A stretch of 64,000 nt of DNA from Trichopus zeylanicus subsp. travancoricus (taxonomy: Eukaryota; Streptophyta; Magnoliopsida; Dioscoreales; Dioscoreaceae). The notes beneath the pieces were generated by a model. The model was not told the origin of the DNA, made no database searches, and saw only the letters and a list, made by a program, of their open reading frames with translations. The stretch lies in contig RXID01014318.1 in assembly GCA_005019695.1 (NCBI GenBank), forward strand, positions 228,036 to 292,035, read 5' to 3'. The position numbers and the translations under genes were made by a program. Position 1 is the first letter of the stretch. Each line of letters begins with the position of its first letter. Shown here one piece after another: positions 12,186 to 23,853 of this stretch.

Positions 12186-12745
12186 TTGATAAATAATCAC
12201 CTATTTTTTTTATTTTGAATTTATAAAAAATCACTTATTATTACTATTAGTGAAAAAATATTCGTCTTATATTATAAATTTATAAAAAATATTTTATTTT
12301 AACTTATTTTTTTATAATTATATTAATATTTTAAAATATCAAACTATGCTCTTTTGTATTTAGTTTAGATATCAAATGTTAAATTAATACAAAAATTATT
12401 CATCTTACTTTAATTTCTATAAAAGATTAACTGTTTGATATTATAAAATTGAAAATTGAAAATTCTGTTTTGTTTGGTTTATTATTTGATGATTATGAAC
12501 TACCTATTCGAACAAAAATAAATAAAATTTAATTAAAATTTTTTATATTAATTTAAATCAATAAAATTTAATTAAGATAGAATATTTTAATTAAAATATA
12601 ATATTTTTTGAAAATTTAAATTGCGATATTTTTTTATAAATTTATAGTATAAGACAAATAGCCTTTTATTATAGTGATAAAATAAGTAATTTCTCACAAA
12701 TTCATTATGAAACTGATGATTTATTTAAAAAACTTTAAAAAAATT
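12186..12745. mobile_element. AT-rich element with long terminal inverted repeats, copy 1
   Basis: Both ends carry the same words in opposite orientation: taaataatca, then a block around tttataaaaaatcacttatt, then tataaatttataaaaaatat. The inverted arms extend over about 150-180 bases with moderate identity. The interior is almost pure AT with no frame. The same layout recurs at 18066-18605, which supports a transposed family of non-autonomous DNA elements. Confidence 0.6.
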
Positions 12746-12780
12746 GAGAGCCTGTTATTCATTGCACATGGTAATGATTT

Positions 12781-13310
12781 TTAAGCCAAAAACAACTAAG
12801 GGACAATTTAGTTAGTAAGAAACAGAAAGAAGTTATTGCAAGTGAAATCATTTCTCATCACTTTTGTTATTTAGTTATCCAGAAGTAACTTATCAAAAGT
12901 TAATTCACTTCCAAATATTTTTGCTTCAGGAAAAAAAATAAACTAAATTTTGCTACTATATTTTTCGGTCGAAAATAATTTCTAAAAGTGAATACAATAG
13001 TATTTAAAATTATAATAATATTAATAATCTCACATAAAATAATAATATATTTTAAAAAATTACTTGTAAAGATATTTAAATAAATAATATTTTACATACA
13101 AAATAATTAATTAATTATAAATAAATAAATAAATATAATTTATATAAATAATTATACTTTCAAAACATATTCAATCAAATCTAATGATATAAGTAGATTA
13201 CTTTCAACTGTTCTTGAAAATGAGTCAAAAGTAAAAAATAAATAAATACTCTACATTTTCATTTATTTTTGAACAATCAAACAGCTCTTAAGCGAGTGAA
13301 AGTAATACTT
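12781..13310. mobile_element. Possible AT-rich transposon, family shared with 16.4 kb
   Basis: Read on the reverse strand, the right part (agttgaaagtaat, then gaaagtataattatt, then gtaaaatattattta) matches the segment at about 16440-16550 in order and spacing. Short inverted end sequences (ctaagggacaattt against ttaagagctgttt) may be terminal repeats. No coding capacity. Boundaries are approximate. Confidence 0.4.
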
Positions 13311-15130
13311 TGATTCAAAATCACAGTCTCCATTATTTTTGTCAACAAATTTAGAACCTCTAAGATGTTGAATCCGAATACAATGGCATGTTTAGTCATT
13401 TTATCAACGTTCAAATCTAAATATGGGTTGCAATGGACGGCTTTATCTAAGTTGGGTCAAGCCTAATTTGGAGTCTAAAGCTTGCATAAGGTGAGATGGC
13501 AGACTCGTAGTACAGAAAACAAATAGAGGCCGCCAAAAAAGAGGAAATATAGGATACTCCAACCTTGCCCGAGCGGAATGTACTGCATGATTGATGGAGA
13601 CGGAGACGGAGAAGGACATAAGACATTGTCGGGATCATGCTCGCAACGAAGAAAAGCAAGCACGATGTGAAGAAAACGAAATACAAAGCACACGCAGCAG
13701 CCTCACATCTTCTTGTAGTAACAAAAAGCGATTGAAATCAACATCAAAAAAAGGAAGAAGGGGAGAAGGTGGTCGGCCCATGGGCGTCGCTCTTCCTCTT
13801 TTTTTCTCTTGACAGCCGCACAGCCAGCACATGCAGACGCGCATCATGACCCAAGACAAGAAACGTGCGTAATCCGAACCTATCCAAAAACCATATTTCA
13901 TTTTCTTTTCTTTCCTTTTTCCAAGATAATTCTTTGCAGGCAGATGTATACCTTGTGGTCGATAATTGTAAATATTTCTTATATGCTATAAACATTTTTC
14001 AAGATGTGAGGGAGATGGGCTTCAGCCGAAGAGTATTGTCACCTTATTATGGACAATTAGAGTTAAACTGAGATCAACAATGTAGGTCTTGTTATTTTAA
14101 AAAATAAAAAAAGAAAATATATTTCATTGGCATCCATGACAAAGGTTCGGTATATGCCTCAAGTCCATACGTTATCGTTAACTTATTCCAACAGAGTGGT
14201 TGCAAGTTGACATTTTGATCAGAAGCAATCGTGTTGACTTTGTAAAGTAATGTGTTTTAATTGGGGAAATAATGATTTTATCATCAACCTGGTTTAGTTA
14301 TAAGTGTCTTTGTCTCATCCTCACGATATCTGAGAAGAAACGCAGTATGTATTTGGAGGCTGCTGTTGAATGTGATGCTCGTGTCGCTTATAAGAAAACG
14401 GGAAGCGGAGGAGGAGGATACAAGAGACAGGAGGCAAAAGTTGATTGTATGCGACACCAACTGCGCACTATTTTCCAATAGCATACAAATGGCTTCTTTG
14501 GTTATGGGTGAACTCGAACGAGTTAATCTACAGCCATTTGTAGTTCCAATAATTCTTTTAATCAGATCGGCTGCAAAGAAACTACACTTCCTCTACTGAA
14601 AAATGGCAACAATGAATTGAAGATAATAACCCAATGGACATGAATACTGGTTCTTTACAGCAAACCAGAACAACCAGCATTGTCAAGTAGCAGTCAGTTT
14701 CAAGTGGAACCATGACATAATGTATTGTGTCAATATATTGATGCTTCAAACAAGTTACTACACCTCAGTGAATGAGCAATTCATGTATGCCAAATGTCTG
14801 CCAAGCTTAATACTGGCAATATTACATTGGTATATTATAATTTTGAGTTCATGGAAAGAAATAATTGGAACTTGGAACTTGGAACCGAGAACATGGAGAT
14901 GGCCATGGCAAGCCGCCATGGAGTACCAATGGCAGAGGTGAACTGAATGCTGAAATAAGTGTTGAGAAAGTCGCCCAAAAAATGGCAACCTCTGTTCAAT
15001 GTGTTTATTGAACTGCAGGAGCTATGACGGCATCTGATCTATAGATCTGATCGTAAGAAAAGATTGAAATGTAAGGTGCTTGGTGTCAATCGAACTATTC
15101 AGTTGCCTAGCCTGGTGGGTACAGTCAGCA
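13311..15130. other. Spacer with no recognised gene
   Basis: Several open frames of 60-90 codons overlap on both strands at 13447-14600, as expected by chance. None shows a known domain or a consistent splice structure. No repeats stand out. Confidence 0.45.
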
Positions 15131-15141
15131 AATATTTTCAC

Positions 15142-15530
15142 TGCTTGAGCACACTACATAGGCCCCTTGGCAGATTTCTTGTAGCACTCCAGACAAGCAT
15201 CTTTCTCAGCTACAGAGGGCATGGCTTTTGGTAGGGCAGTTTGAACTCCTTATCCCAGGGTTCCTTTGCTCTCCAAGTAAGCTCCTGGGCTATGCTGGAA
15301 TCCTGCTTCTCCAATTTTTCAAGCACTCTCTCGCTGTCTTGCAAGGCAGACTGTGTAGCTTCTAACTCGCATTTGCCGGGGATGGAGGGATTGCAGGTAA
15401 GAATATAGGTGGCTGGATCAGCTTGCTTTAGCAACTCAAGAGTTGGTGCAATTGTTATTGGTGGCTTACGGGGCTCCTTGGCAACCTTTCATTTGAGCTT
15501 CCTGGTTTTCCATTTTGGCTTGTTCTCATC
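15142..15530 (-). pseudogene. Decayed coiled-coil, cysteine-rich protein
   Basis: On the reverse strand a protein-like stretch reads IAPTLELLKQADPATYI, then ...CELEATQ..., then ERVLEKLEKQDSSIAQEL, then PWDKEFKLPYQKPCP. After a one-base frameshift near 15218 it continues as VAEKDACLECYKKSAKG. A stop interrupts between PM and CAQAVKIFADC, and another stop lies upstream near 15490. Paired cysteines (CLECY, then CAQ...FADC) and the coiled coil recall small mitochondrial CHCH-like proteins, but I do not recognise the family with certainty. No intron is visible inside the stretch, so it may be a retrocopy. The lesions make a working product unlikely. Confidence 0.45.
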
Positions 15531-15559
15531 CTCTGTAAATCAATTCTCTAAGTTGGAGC

Positions 15560-16390
15560 ATATTGGTCGTGTATGAGTCCTCCATAGCAACCTTTGTACT
15601 CTGGTGAACTATATAACCTGGTCATTATTATCTCAAGTACACAAAATCACAAACATTTTTACCTTTTAGTATGCTGAATTACTTCCTTGAAGATAATTCA
15701 CAAAGTAGGTATGATTAGACCAGTAAAAATGAAGTACTCTACGTTGAAAATGGTGAGTTGTAACATGAAACATTTATGCAAAACATACTGTAAACGATTA
15801 ATCCAGATAAAAAGGTCTTCTTTTTTGACAAAAAATCAGAATCTTCCTTTGACCAACATTAGATTTGTCTCCTAGAATATTCTTTGCATTGACAAAAAGT
15901 AGCAGTAGTAAAAGATCCCACCACCCACTCCCCCGATACGATAGTTACCAATCTCGGTCTTCATAACCAGATCAAACTCCTAGGTTGGCTTTTGTAGTAG
16001 TTGTTTCCTTCTATAGCCAAGATAAGCGAGGATGATAGTTTTATGATGATGATTATAAAAACACAACAATAAAGTAGTCATAGTGCATTCCTCCTAAAAT
16101 TTTTAATTAGCACCCAAAGTTGCATGCTTTTGCCCCAAATACAAATTACAAATAAAGCTTTACAGTGAATTATGTCACTACAAATGTTCCCTGATTCATT
16201 CTAACAAAACCATTTGCATATCTATGCCATTAAAATACATAAACTTCAAGCATTTTCAATAAGAAAAAACACCTATTAGTGGATTGGTGAACTGAATGAT
16301 AAATCAAATCCTAGGGCGCAAGGCCTGCATTTTGAAATACTTCCTACTTTGATAAGAATGACAACAAAACAGGCTGTAGGGTTGCCAGTA
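15560..16390. other. Spacer with no recognised gene
   Basis: Mixed AT-rich DNA. The 62-codon frame at 15687 has no support. Nothing else was found. Confidence 0.4.
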
Positions 16391-16399
16391 AGGGAATAT

Positions 16400-16985
16400 A
16401 AGTATAAAAAAATCACTTCTCATTACTTCGGACCCACATGAATAAGTAGTTGAAAATAATTTATTTCTGAAGTTTGATTGGACAAAAATATTTTTCGAAA
16501 GTATAATTATTAATACGTAAAATATTATTTATATTAAAATTTTCACAAATAAAAGATTTTTAAAGTAATTATATTATTACTGTACATAGATTATAATGGA
16601 AAATTTACACTCACGAGGTTTTTTGCAATATATCTGGTAAATAAAAAATATGCAATTTTTTATTTTGGAGAAAAAATATGAAATTTTTTAGATTTCAAGA
16701 AAAAAAATGTAATTTAATAAAATTTTAAAGAATTATACGTTCTTTTTTAAATTTGGAAGAAAAATAGACAATTTATTGAAATTTTGAGAAGTTGTAGCAA
16801 TTAACCCTTAAAAATATTCAATTTGGAATAAAAAAATGAAAAATAAAATTTAATTTATTTTCACAATCAGAATTGAACTTGACTTCTGAGAGATCACTTC
16901 TCAAAAGCCATACATTAAAAATAAATAAAAATGATCTCACTTTTAATCACTTTCTCACAACCAAATAATTTACTTAAAAACAAGC
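16400..16985. mobile_element. Possible AT-rich transposon, family shared with 12.8 kb
   Basis: The left half (about 16440-16560) matches the reverse complement of about 13020-13210 in word order, including gaaagtataattatt and gtaaaatattattta. The rest is AT-rich with no frame. Ends are not sharply defined. Confidence 0.35.
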
Positions 16986-17960
16986 AAAAGAAATAAGAAA
17001 TGGGTCAATTTTAGGTATTTTGCCTCATTTCTGAGCTATTCATCTTGATTTCTAGCAGTAATTTACTTCGAACAACAAAGATCGTCGCTAACAAAAGAAA
17101 GAAGAGTAGAAAGAAAAAGAAAAAGAGAAACGAAACTCGTGACTAAATTGCTTTTGCATAGCTTCTCAATAGATTCACTGATCTATGGAACTAGACATGG
17201 ATTCTGCAGAAAAAATAAAGACGCCGACACCTTAACATGAGGGAAAACAGAACGCGGAAAAGAAATCGAGGAGAACAACAGCATAAATCAGAACGCCGAG
17301 GCGATCAGTGTTTGGAGGGATGGGATCTCGTCGGGGCAAATTAGGGTTTGAAACGGATGTGAATCAGAAGAGGAAGACGAGGAGGCGTACCGGAATGGTG
17401 GCGATCGGAGACGGAGCTGCTCGAGCGCGACACTGGACGGGGTGAGAGAGCCGAGGGCTATCATCAAATGGCATGATGGACGGTACATTCCGCCTCCTAT
17501 CGATGTATCCGGTATTCTGTCAGAATAGATATGCCAAACAGGTCAATTGTTGCGGTCCAGTTTGGCCCGAAAGGTCCTAACCATCGATGGCCCATTACAA
17601 CCAGCTAGCCCAGGACGACGACACCCGGTAATTTTCCATTTCAGATCATTTTTATGACAAAAAACCCCTTCAAATCCAATAGAAAAAACGGAAAAATAGG
17701 CAGAAAGTCTTGTAGTAACGAGTGATGGATGAAACTAGTCATCTGCTACTCATCATAGTATAGAAACTAATCAAAGGCTTGCTCATTTCTAAAACACGAC
17801 ACCATCGCAATAATCTCTTTACAAAGTATTCACTTCTGCATAGCTTTTGCAAGTGTTGTGCTCCAGGTTTACAGATCCATGTTGCTCGACAAGAACATTG
17901 TCCCATCTTACTCAAGTGTTGATGGAGATCGCCCAACCATCTGGGGGCAATCACATAAAA
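16986..17960. other. Spacer downstream of the SMN-like gene
   Basis: The part near 17280-17500 is GC-richer and could be an old first exon or promoter, but no complete frame or splice chain starts there. The open frame at 17739-17954 on the reverse strand follows the SMN-like stop and is likely its 3' untranslated region. Confidence 0.4.
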
Positions 17961-17963
17961 ATA

Positions 17964-20900
17964 TTACAGACACGAGTTTCTCTTATTAGTCTGCTCCATG
18001 AGATACCTGCATGATGAGTTTAATGGTTTGAGTGAACATTCAATCTCACGTTAATCATTAGAATTTTTAACAAATAATCACATGACTTATTGCAAATTTA
18101 CAGAAAATCACCTTCCCTATCATTATTTGTAAAAAAAACACTCTTATACTATAAATTTATAAAAAATCACCTCGATTAAAATATTTTAAAATTTTTTTAT
18201 TTCATTTAATTTTATTAATTAAATTAACATAAAATATTAAATTATTTTTATTAGGTATTTCTTTGAACAATCAGTTCATAATTATTGAATAAAACCGGCA
18301 TGACAAAACTAAATTTAAAATTTTCAGTTTCATAAAATCAAACAATCAATTTTTTATAAAAACTGAAATAAAATAACTTATTTCTTACATTAATTTAATA
18401 ATTATTTATATTAAAATCAAATGAGAATAATTTAAATTTTTTATATTAATTTTAATTGGTAAAATCAAATTGAAATAGAATATGTTTTGAATATTTTAAT
18501 CCAGTTGATTTTTTACAAATTTATATCATTGGTTTTTCGCAAATAACGATAACGTAAGTGATTTTTCACAAATTTACAATAAGATACATGTTTTCTTACC
18601 AAAAACTCTAACCATAATTAGAAAACGATGAAAATTATCAATAGTAAGATGACAATTGCTAGATAAGAATGGCGACCAACAAAAACAAAGAAACACAGAA
18701 AGGAATTAGAAATTAGAATTTCTTGCCTGCCTGTGTGGAAGCCAGCAGCATACCATGCGTTCAAAACTACGCTGAGATTAGACCCCGAGCTTTTACTTTC
18801 CAACTCTTTGCCTCCAGTTGCACCAGAACTCTCTTCTTCCTTTCCTTTATCTTTGTCTATATATAGTAATAAGAATGTGTTGTTAGTGATCACAGCAATT
18901 CACCTCTGCATGACAAACTTTCAGCTTACCATCACTAGTGCTAGAATTTGGAGGTCTGTTCATGTTCATGGAACATATTGCTCTTTCAGCCACCAGCATC
19001 CCTGTTTTAGCAGCACTATCATCTCCGAAGGTTGACAGCTTCATTGGGTATACTACATATTTTGTAACAAGTCAAACACAGGGCTATCAATAGGACAGTA
19101 GGTGCCAGGGAAGCAAAGGAAGATGAAAATAACATAACCTGGAAAGTGAGGTAGAAAAGATGGAGAACAACATGCAATTGGTACCGAACAGCAGCAATGG
19201 CCACCAAAAGATAGTCCACTGATGGCAGAAGAATCTGGGGCAATTGAAGAAGCCAAACATTGGCAACAGCACTGTGAACATTGTGGATACAGGCTATTCC
19301 CAGATATGTTCTGAGCAGGAACTTGAGACACATGATCAGAGGATGACTGAACTGGTGTTTGGTAGTTCCAGTAACCAGACTGATGAAGTTGCTGGAGAAC
19401 AGTCTGTTGTTGCTCCTCAAGTTCATAATACTGTTTAAGCAATTGAGAATACTGCTCATTGGACTCATTAAAATAGCTATTATTTGGTTCAGCCATGGTG
19501 TGGTAGCCTGAATGGTGCTGGTAAGATTCTGCGGTATATCCTTCGGTAGTAGTGATATTTTTTTGAGTTGGCAGTGCATTAAGAGCTGCTCCAATGTGTT
19601 CAGAAGAAAGAAATGGCTCTGCTGTTTTTGTGGAATCATAGGTGCTGTTATCCTTTGACTTGGCAATCCTTTGAGAGCAAAAAAAAGTAAAACGGGTTTT
19701 GGCATCACCCACAGAGCAACATTTCATTATACGTGCTAAATGTGAAAAAAAAAGGTGCTAAGCATCTTTGAGGGGAAAATGTAGGATAGAGCAGGGCATC
19801 TAAGTGAAATAAACAAATCATTATCAGGATATCTCCTAGCTATACAACTGTATTCTAAAGGTATTTGAATAACTTTGTACATCAATAATTTTTCATCAAC
19901 ATCATCTTGGATCAACATTAATGTTTATCCACCAGAAATAGAATTCTACTCTCTATCGATCCCATTTACATCTTTGAAAAATGAAGCAACAAGTGCCAAG
20001 AATTTGTAAAATTTGTCGGCCTCATTAAGACAATCATTACATGCAACATTACAAATAGGTTTTAAGAACTAAAGATCTTTCAATGAGATATGCATGACCA
20101 TAAAATGTAATATTTGTCCAAAACACATGAAATCTGCAAAGACTTGAGATTCTATTCAATATTCATGCCATTTATTTGGTTGGATGTTGAGTGCTCGATT
20201 TCTGATAAAATATTCACAATCCAATCAAAATTGTTTGTTCTGTTGAAACTTCAAGTCTCAGGACTTCCAGTCTTCTTCTAAAGTGATTTGAAAATATGGT
20301 CAAAATATTAAACAAATAAAAGAAATCAATAAACCATAGGCTCTTTTTTTATTCTTTTTTCTTTCCAGAGCTAACCTACACCAGAGAAATCACTTACTCA
20401 GTTATCTTCTCAGTTAAAACCTGATCAGTCTCATCATTGTCGTCTGTGTGCTTCTCTTCCTTTCTAGTATCATCACGATAATCTCCCTTATGCATAACCT
20501 GATACAGACGAATGGCATCAGAATCATGAACTAGGGCAAATAATCTATGAAGACAACGAAACCCATTTAAAATTGAAAATATATAAAAACATCCCTATAG
20601 TTCGAAAAGGTGGAGAACCAAAGAAACAAATCAGCATTTCATTGTTCAAAACAGCTCCTTTTTGCAAATTGCAGCTAATTCTGAGTTTGAAATGATGAAT
20701 TTTTTTCGACGAATTTACAAAAAAGAGAACATAAAAACGCTTGATGCTAAGAATACAATCTAATCCGTAGCAATCAAACCGCAAGTTTGGAACTCGGAAT
20801 TGCCATTTTCATGATAATCACGACTTATCGATTGCCTTGATCTTCCAACAAAACCCTAAATGATGGACGGAAGATCAAAATCTCAGCTCAAAATTCCATA

Positions 20901-21186
20901 TTCCCCTATTTTTCCTAATTCCACATCCAACTACTACATCAGGGCAGGGATCAAGTGAAAAGGAAAAAAGAAGGAAAAGCCACGAACTGTATATTCTGGG
21001 GAACCAGACCTTGTAAGTGGCCATGGCGTTGTCGAAGGCATCGATGAGCGCCGAGTCGTCCCAGAGATCGTTGCGCTTCTCCATATCTTGGCCGCTACAG
21101 TATCCGATCTCCTTGCCGGAGAAACGTGCAATGAATGTTGCGCGGTGGCCGGCGCCGGCGCCGATTTTTATGGAGCGGGATGGCAC
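17964..21186 (-). CDS. Survival motor neuron (SMN)-like protein
   Basis: SMN family member. Animal SMN works with Gemin2 in loading Sm proteins onto snRNAs. Exons read 21186-21010, 20498-20398, 19668-19139, 19052-18930, 18856-18727 and 18006-17964; all phases close for 367 residues. A start at 21084 (MEKRNDLWDD) would give 333 residues and fits the family better. The N-terminal WDDSALIDAFDNAMATYK (42-59) matches the SMN Gemin2-binding segment. The C-terminal WYAAGFHTGRYL (about 345-356) is a YG box, the SMN oligomerisation motif. Between them lie an acidic stretch, a Gln/Tyr-rich part and an unusual Cys-rich part (about 210-265). No Tudor domain is visible. The last intron uses a GC donor (AG, then gcaaga) and contains a transposon. 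Identification rests on the two end motifs; function is inferred. Confidence 0.75.
18066..18605. mobile_element. AT-rich element with long terminal inverted repeats, copy 2
   Basis: The left arm (taacaaataatcacatgact, then aaaatcacctt, then ataaatttataaaaaatcac) reappears in reverse complement at the right end (aatttgtgaaaaatcactta, then ataaatttgtaaaaaatcaa). Arms are about 180 bases. It is the same family as 12186-12745 and lies wholly within the last intron of the SMN-like gene, between exons 5 and 6. Confidence 0.65.
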
Positions 21187-21199
21187 CTAGGTGGCTGCT

Positions 21200-22170
21200 G
21201 AGGACCGCTTAGGGTTCCGGTTCTTGTGAACCCGAATGGTTTTGGTCCGAACCGAAGCCAAGAGCAAAGTTAGAGCCAAGTCTCGAGACTATTGAATAGC
21301 GTTTGGTTTGGAATGAAAAATCAGAATCAATATTTTTATTTTTTTTAAATAAAATTAATATTATTCAGGACAGGTTTAAATCCCGGTTTTGTTTCGGTTT
21401 AAGTACGATTAATGCTGCATTCACTTACAATCGAAACATCAGACTTAAAAAAAGTAATTAGCATTCTTGATAGTTCGAAAAAAAAAAAAGGAAAAATCAA
21501 TTTGCCTCATATTCCAAAATATTTCCTCATAAGTCATATCTTGTTATTTTTGGAGTTTAAAGTGGGGTTGTTGTTCAAATCTCACCAACTAATAAGGAAA
21601 TCAATATTCAAATAAACTGAAGATTCTTTTTAGGAATATACAGAAATATATAAAAAAATATAAATTAAAAGATATAAAAAATATCAAAATTTGATATAAA
21701 ATATAAAATAAAATTTTATTTTTTAATGTGCTGCTCATAAAATGCATCACTTAGGTAAAAGTAAGATTTTAAATTTTGATTTTGGAATCTATCAACACCA
21801 ATATATGTCGGTCATTCCGTTTCATTTTAGTTTATTTCAGTTATTATAAAATAAATTTTTATTTTTATTAAAAAAATAATTTTAAAATTAAAAATATTAA
21901 ATTTTTTTAAAAAATATAAATATATTGAAATTATTAATTAAAATTTTTGGCAAAAATAGGTTTAAAAATGGAAAAAAGTGCAGGAGAGGTCACATTTATT
22001 TGAAATCAAATCCTTAATTATTAAAATAAATATAAGTTGTGAAATAATTATAAAATATAAATATATTTTTAAAAATTAAAATTGAAAATATAGCCACAAA
22101 CATTTTATTTTCGGCTAAATTTCAAAACTATAAACAAAAGTCGAGCTAACTTATGGACACCGCTTTCAAG
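21200..22170. other. AT-rich spacer between SMN-like gene and SRO pseudogene
   Basis: Divergent promoter-side DNA, highly AT-rich from about 21600 to 22130. The 67-codon frame at 21412 has no support. No gene seen. Confidence 0.45.
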
Positions 22171-22177
22171 AGTACAG

Positions 22178-22556
22178 TTGGGCATTCGGTTTAAAATCGA
22201 ACCGAAATTTTTAATTTTAAAAATTCAAAAATAAAACCGAATCAAATATTATAAAAATCAAACTAAAACCGAACCGATATTTTCGATTCAATTCGATTTA
22301 AATGGAAAACAGAAAATTTAAACCGATTTTATTTTTTCAGTTTAAATTTAATTATATTTAAATTAAAATAAAAAATCAAAATCAAAACTAATATTATGTA
22401 TTTATATGTAATATATAATTCGATTTGATTCGATTTTTATGATTTTTTAAAATAAAAAATCGAAATTAAAACTAAATTTTTTATTTTTTAAAATCGAATT
22501 CAATAAAAAATCGAATAAATCAAACCGAATCAACGCTCGATTTGAACCGAATACTG
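22178..22556. mobile_element. Foldback element with AACCGAA-rich ends
   Basis: The left end (gggcattcggtttaaaatcg) is mirrored by the right end, which in reverse complement reads cagtattcggttcaaatcga. Many copies of cgaacc, ccgaa and cgattt occur in both orientations, so the whole stretch can fold on itself. No coding capacity. It abuts the presumed promoter of the SRO pseudogene. Confidence 0.5.
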
Positions 22557-23053
22557 CGCGGCCATCCGAGAGCGCGGAAACTGACCCCCTCCTGGCCGTC
22601 ACATCCAAGAAAATCTTCTCTGCACGTTTCCCTCTCCATTTCTAGGATCCTACGAACGGTCCGCCATTTCTTGGTTTCCACACGCTTCCTTCCTCGCTGT
22701 CACGCCTCTCGCCCTTCTCTTCCGTCTCGCGAAGTCGTTCGTCTGGAGATCGAGAGGGAGAGAGCTGCCTTCTCGACGCGATGAAGTGCTTGATTCTTAG
22801 TTCCTGCCAGTATTTTTTATGAAGTATTCTTGTCTCAGTTTCTCTCCTGTTTTCTCCTCTTTTCTGTTCTGTTTTTTGTCGGAATTTTTTTCTCTATTTT
22901 AGACCATTGGAAACCTTAGACCGGAGTTTATTCATCGTACGCGCGGATCGGTGGATGAATTGCTTCCGTATGTTGGTTTTGGTGTTGAATCAGTGATTTT
23001 TTACTTCGTTATGTGGAATTTTATCGAAAATTTGCAATCTTTTGGCAATATTC

Positions 23054-23076
23054 GACGCGGGGGTGGGTGGAGGGGT

Positions 23077-23107
<31 letters not shown>

Positions 23108-23124
23108 TGTGGGGTTGGGGGGCG
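23054..23124 (+). repeat. Long G-tract
   Basis: About 70 bases made almost only of G, including an unbroken run of about 29 G, flanked by gggtgggtgg and ggggttgggggg words. It has clear potential to form G-quadruplexes on the plus strand. The exact length of such runs is often wrong in assemblies. Confidence 0.85.
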
Positions 23125-23635
23125 GGGGTTGTGTGTTAACCGGGATTAGATAATACTTCTCTATTGGTCTTATTCATGCAAATTTTGGGTTTTGCTGTCT
23201 TAGTTAATTTCGATCTTATTGCTACAGTGTCGGAGTTGAAAATGTAGGTTAATTTGGGATGGACAACTCCAAAGTCTGGTGCAATTTGGTTCTTTCTTCA
23301 CCATTTCTGAGTCTATTTGCATGGGTGGGAGAATCGGCATGCTTTTTGATTTGACATTTACCATTTGATTTATTTGTGTCTTTAGGACAGAATATAGAGC
23401 ATGTTATTCTATGACCAGGGGATGGGAACTTGTTCTGATATGATTGGGATCAAGTTTTTTGCTATCAAGTATATTAGGTATTCCTAGGGTTTTGTTGAAA
23501 ATAAGATAGATTTACTGGTGATTGATTACTAGCGTTTCATATGGAACCTTTCTTTTTGTATGTGTTTTTGGTACTATCAGTTTAAAAAAATGCTATGGCG
23601 TTTGGAAGTCATCTACTTGATAGATATGCTCACAA

Positions 23636-23853
23636 ACATGTTACTTAATACGCTGGCAACACAAGTTATTAGAACTCAAAACATGTTATTAATAGGCTGG
23701 TTACACAGTTTGTAATAGCTCAAAACATGTTGTGAGTAGGCTGGTTACACAGTTTGTTATAGCTCAAAACATGTTATTAATAGTCTGGTTACACAGTTTG
23801 TTATAGCTCAAAACATATTATTGATTGACCATTTACACAGTTTGTTATAGCTG
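23636..23853. repeat. 44-45 bp tandem array, five units
   Basis: Five head-to-tail units of 44-45 bases, each built around acatgttattaatagnctgg, ttacacagtttgt and atagctcaaa. The middle three are nearly identical and the outer two are diverged. There are no unique spacers, so it is a minisatellite and not CRISPR. It lies in the presumed leader intron of the SRO pseudogene. Confidence 0.85.

Noticed and set aside
22951..23139. Forward 62-codon frame that includes the G-tract
   Set aside because: The glycine run is only the translated G-tract. The rest has no protein character.
23636..23853. CRISPR-like array of regular repeats
   Set aside because: Units are directly adjacent with no unique spacers, in a plant nuclear genome. 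It is a minisatellite.
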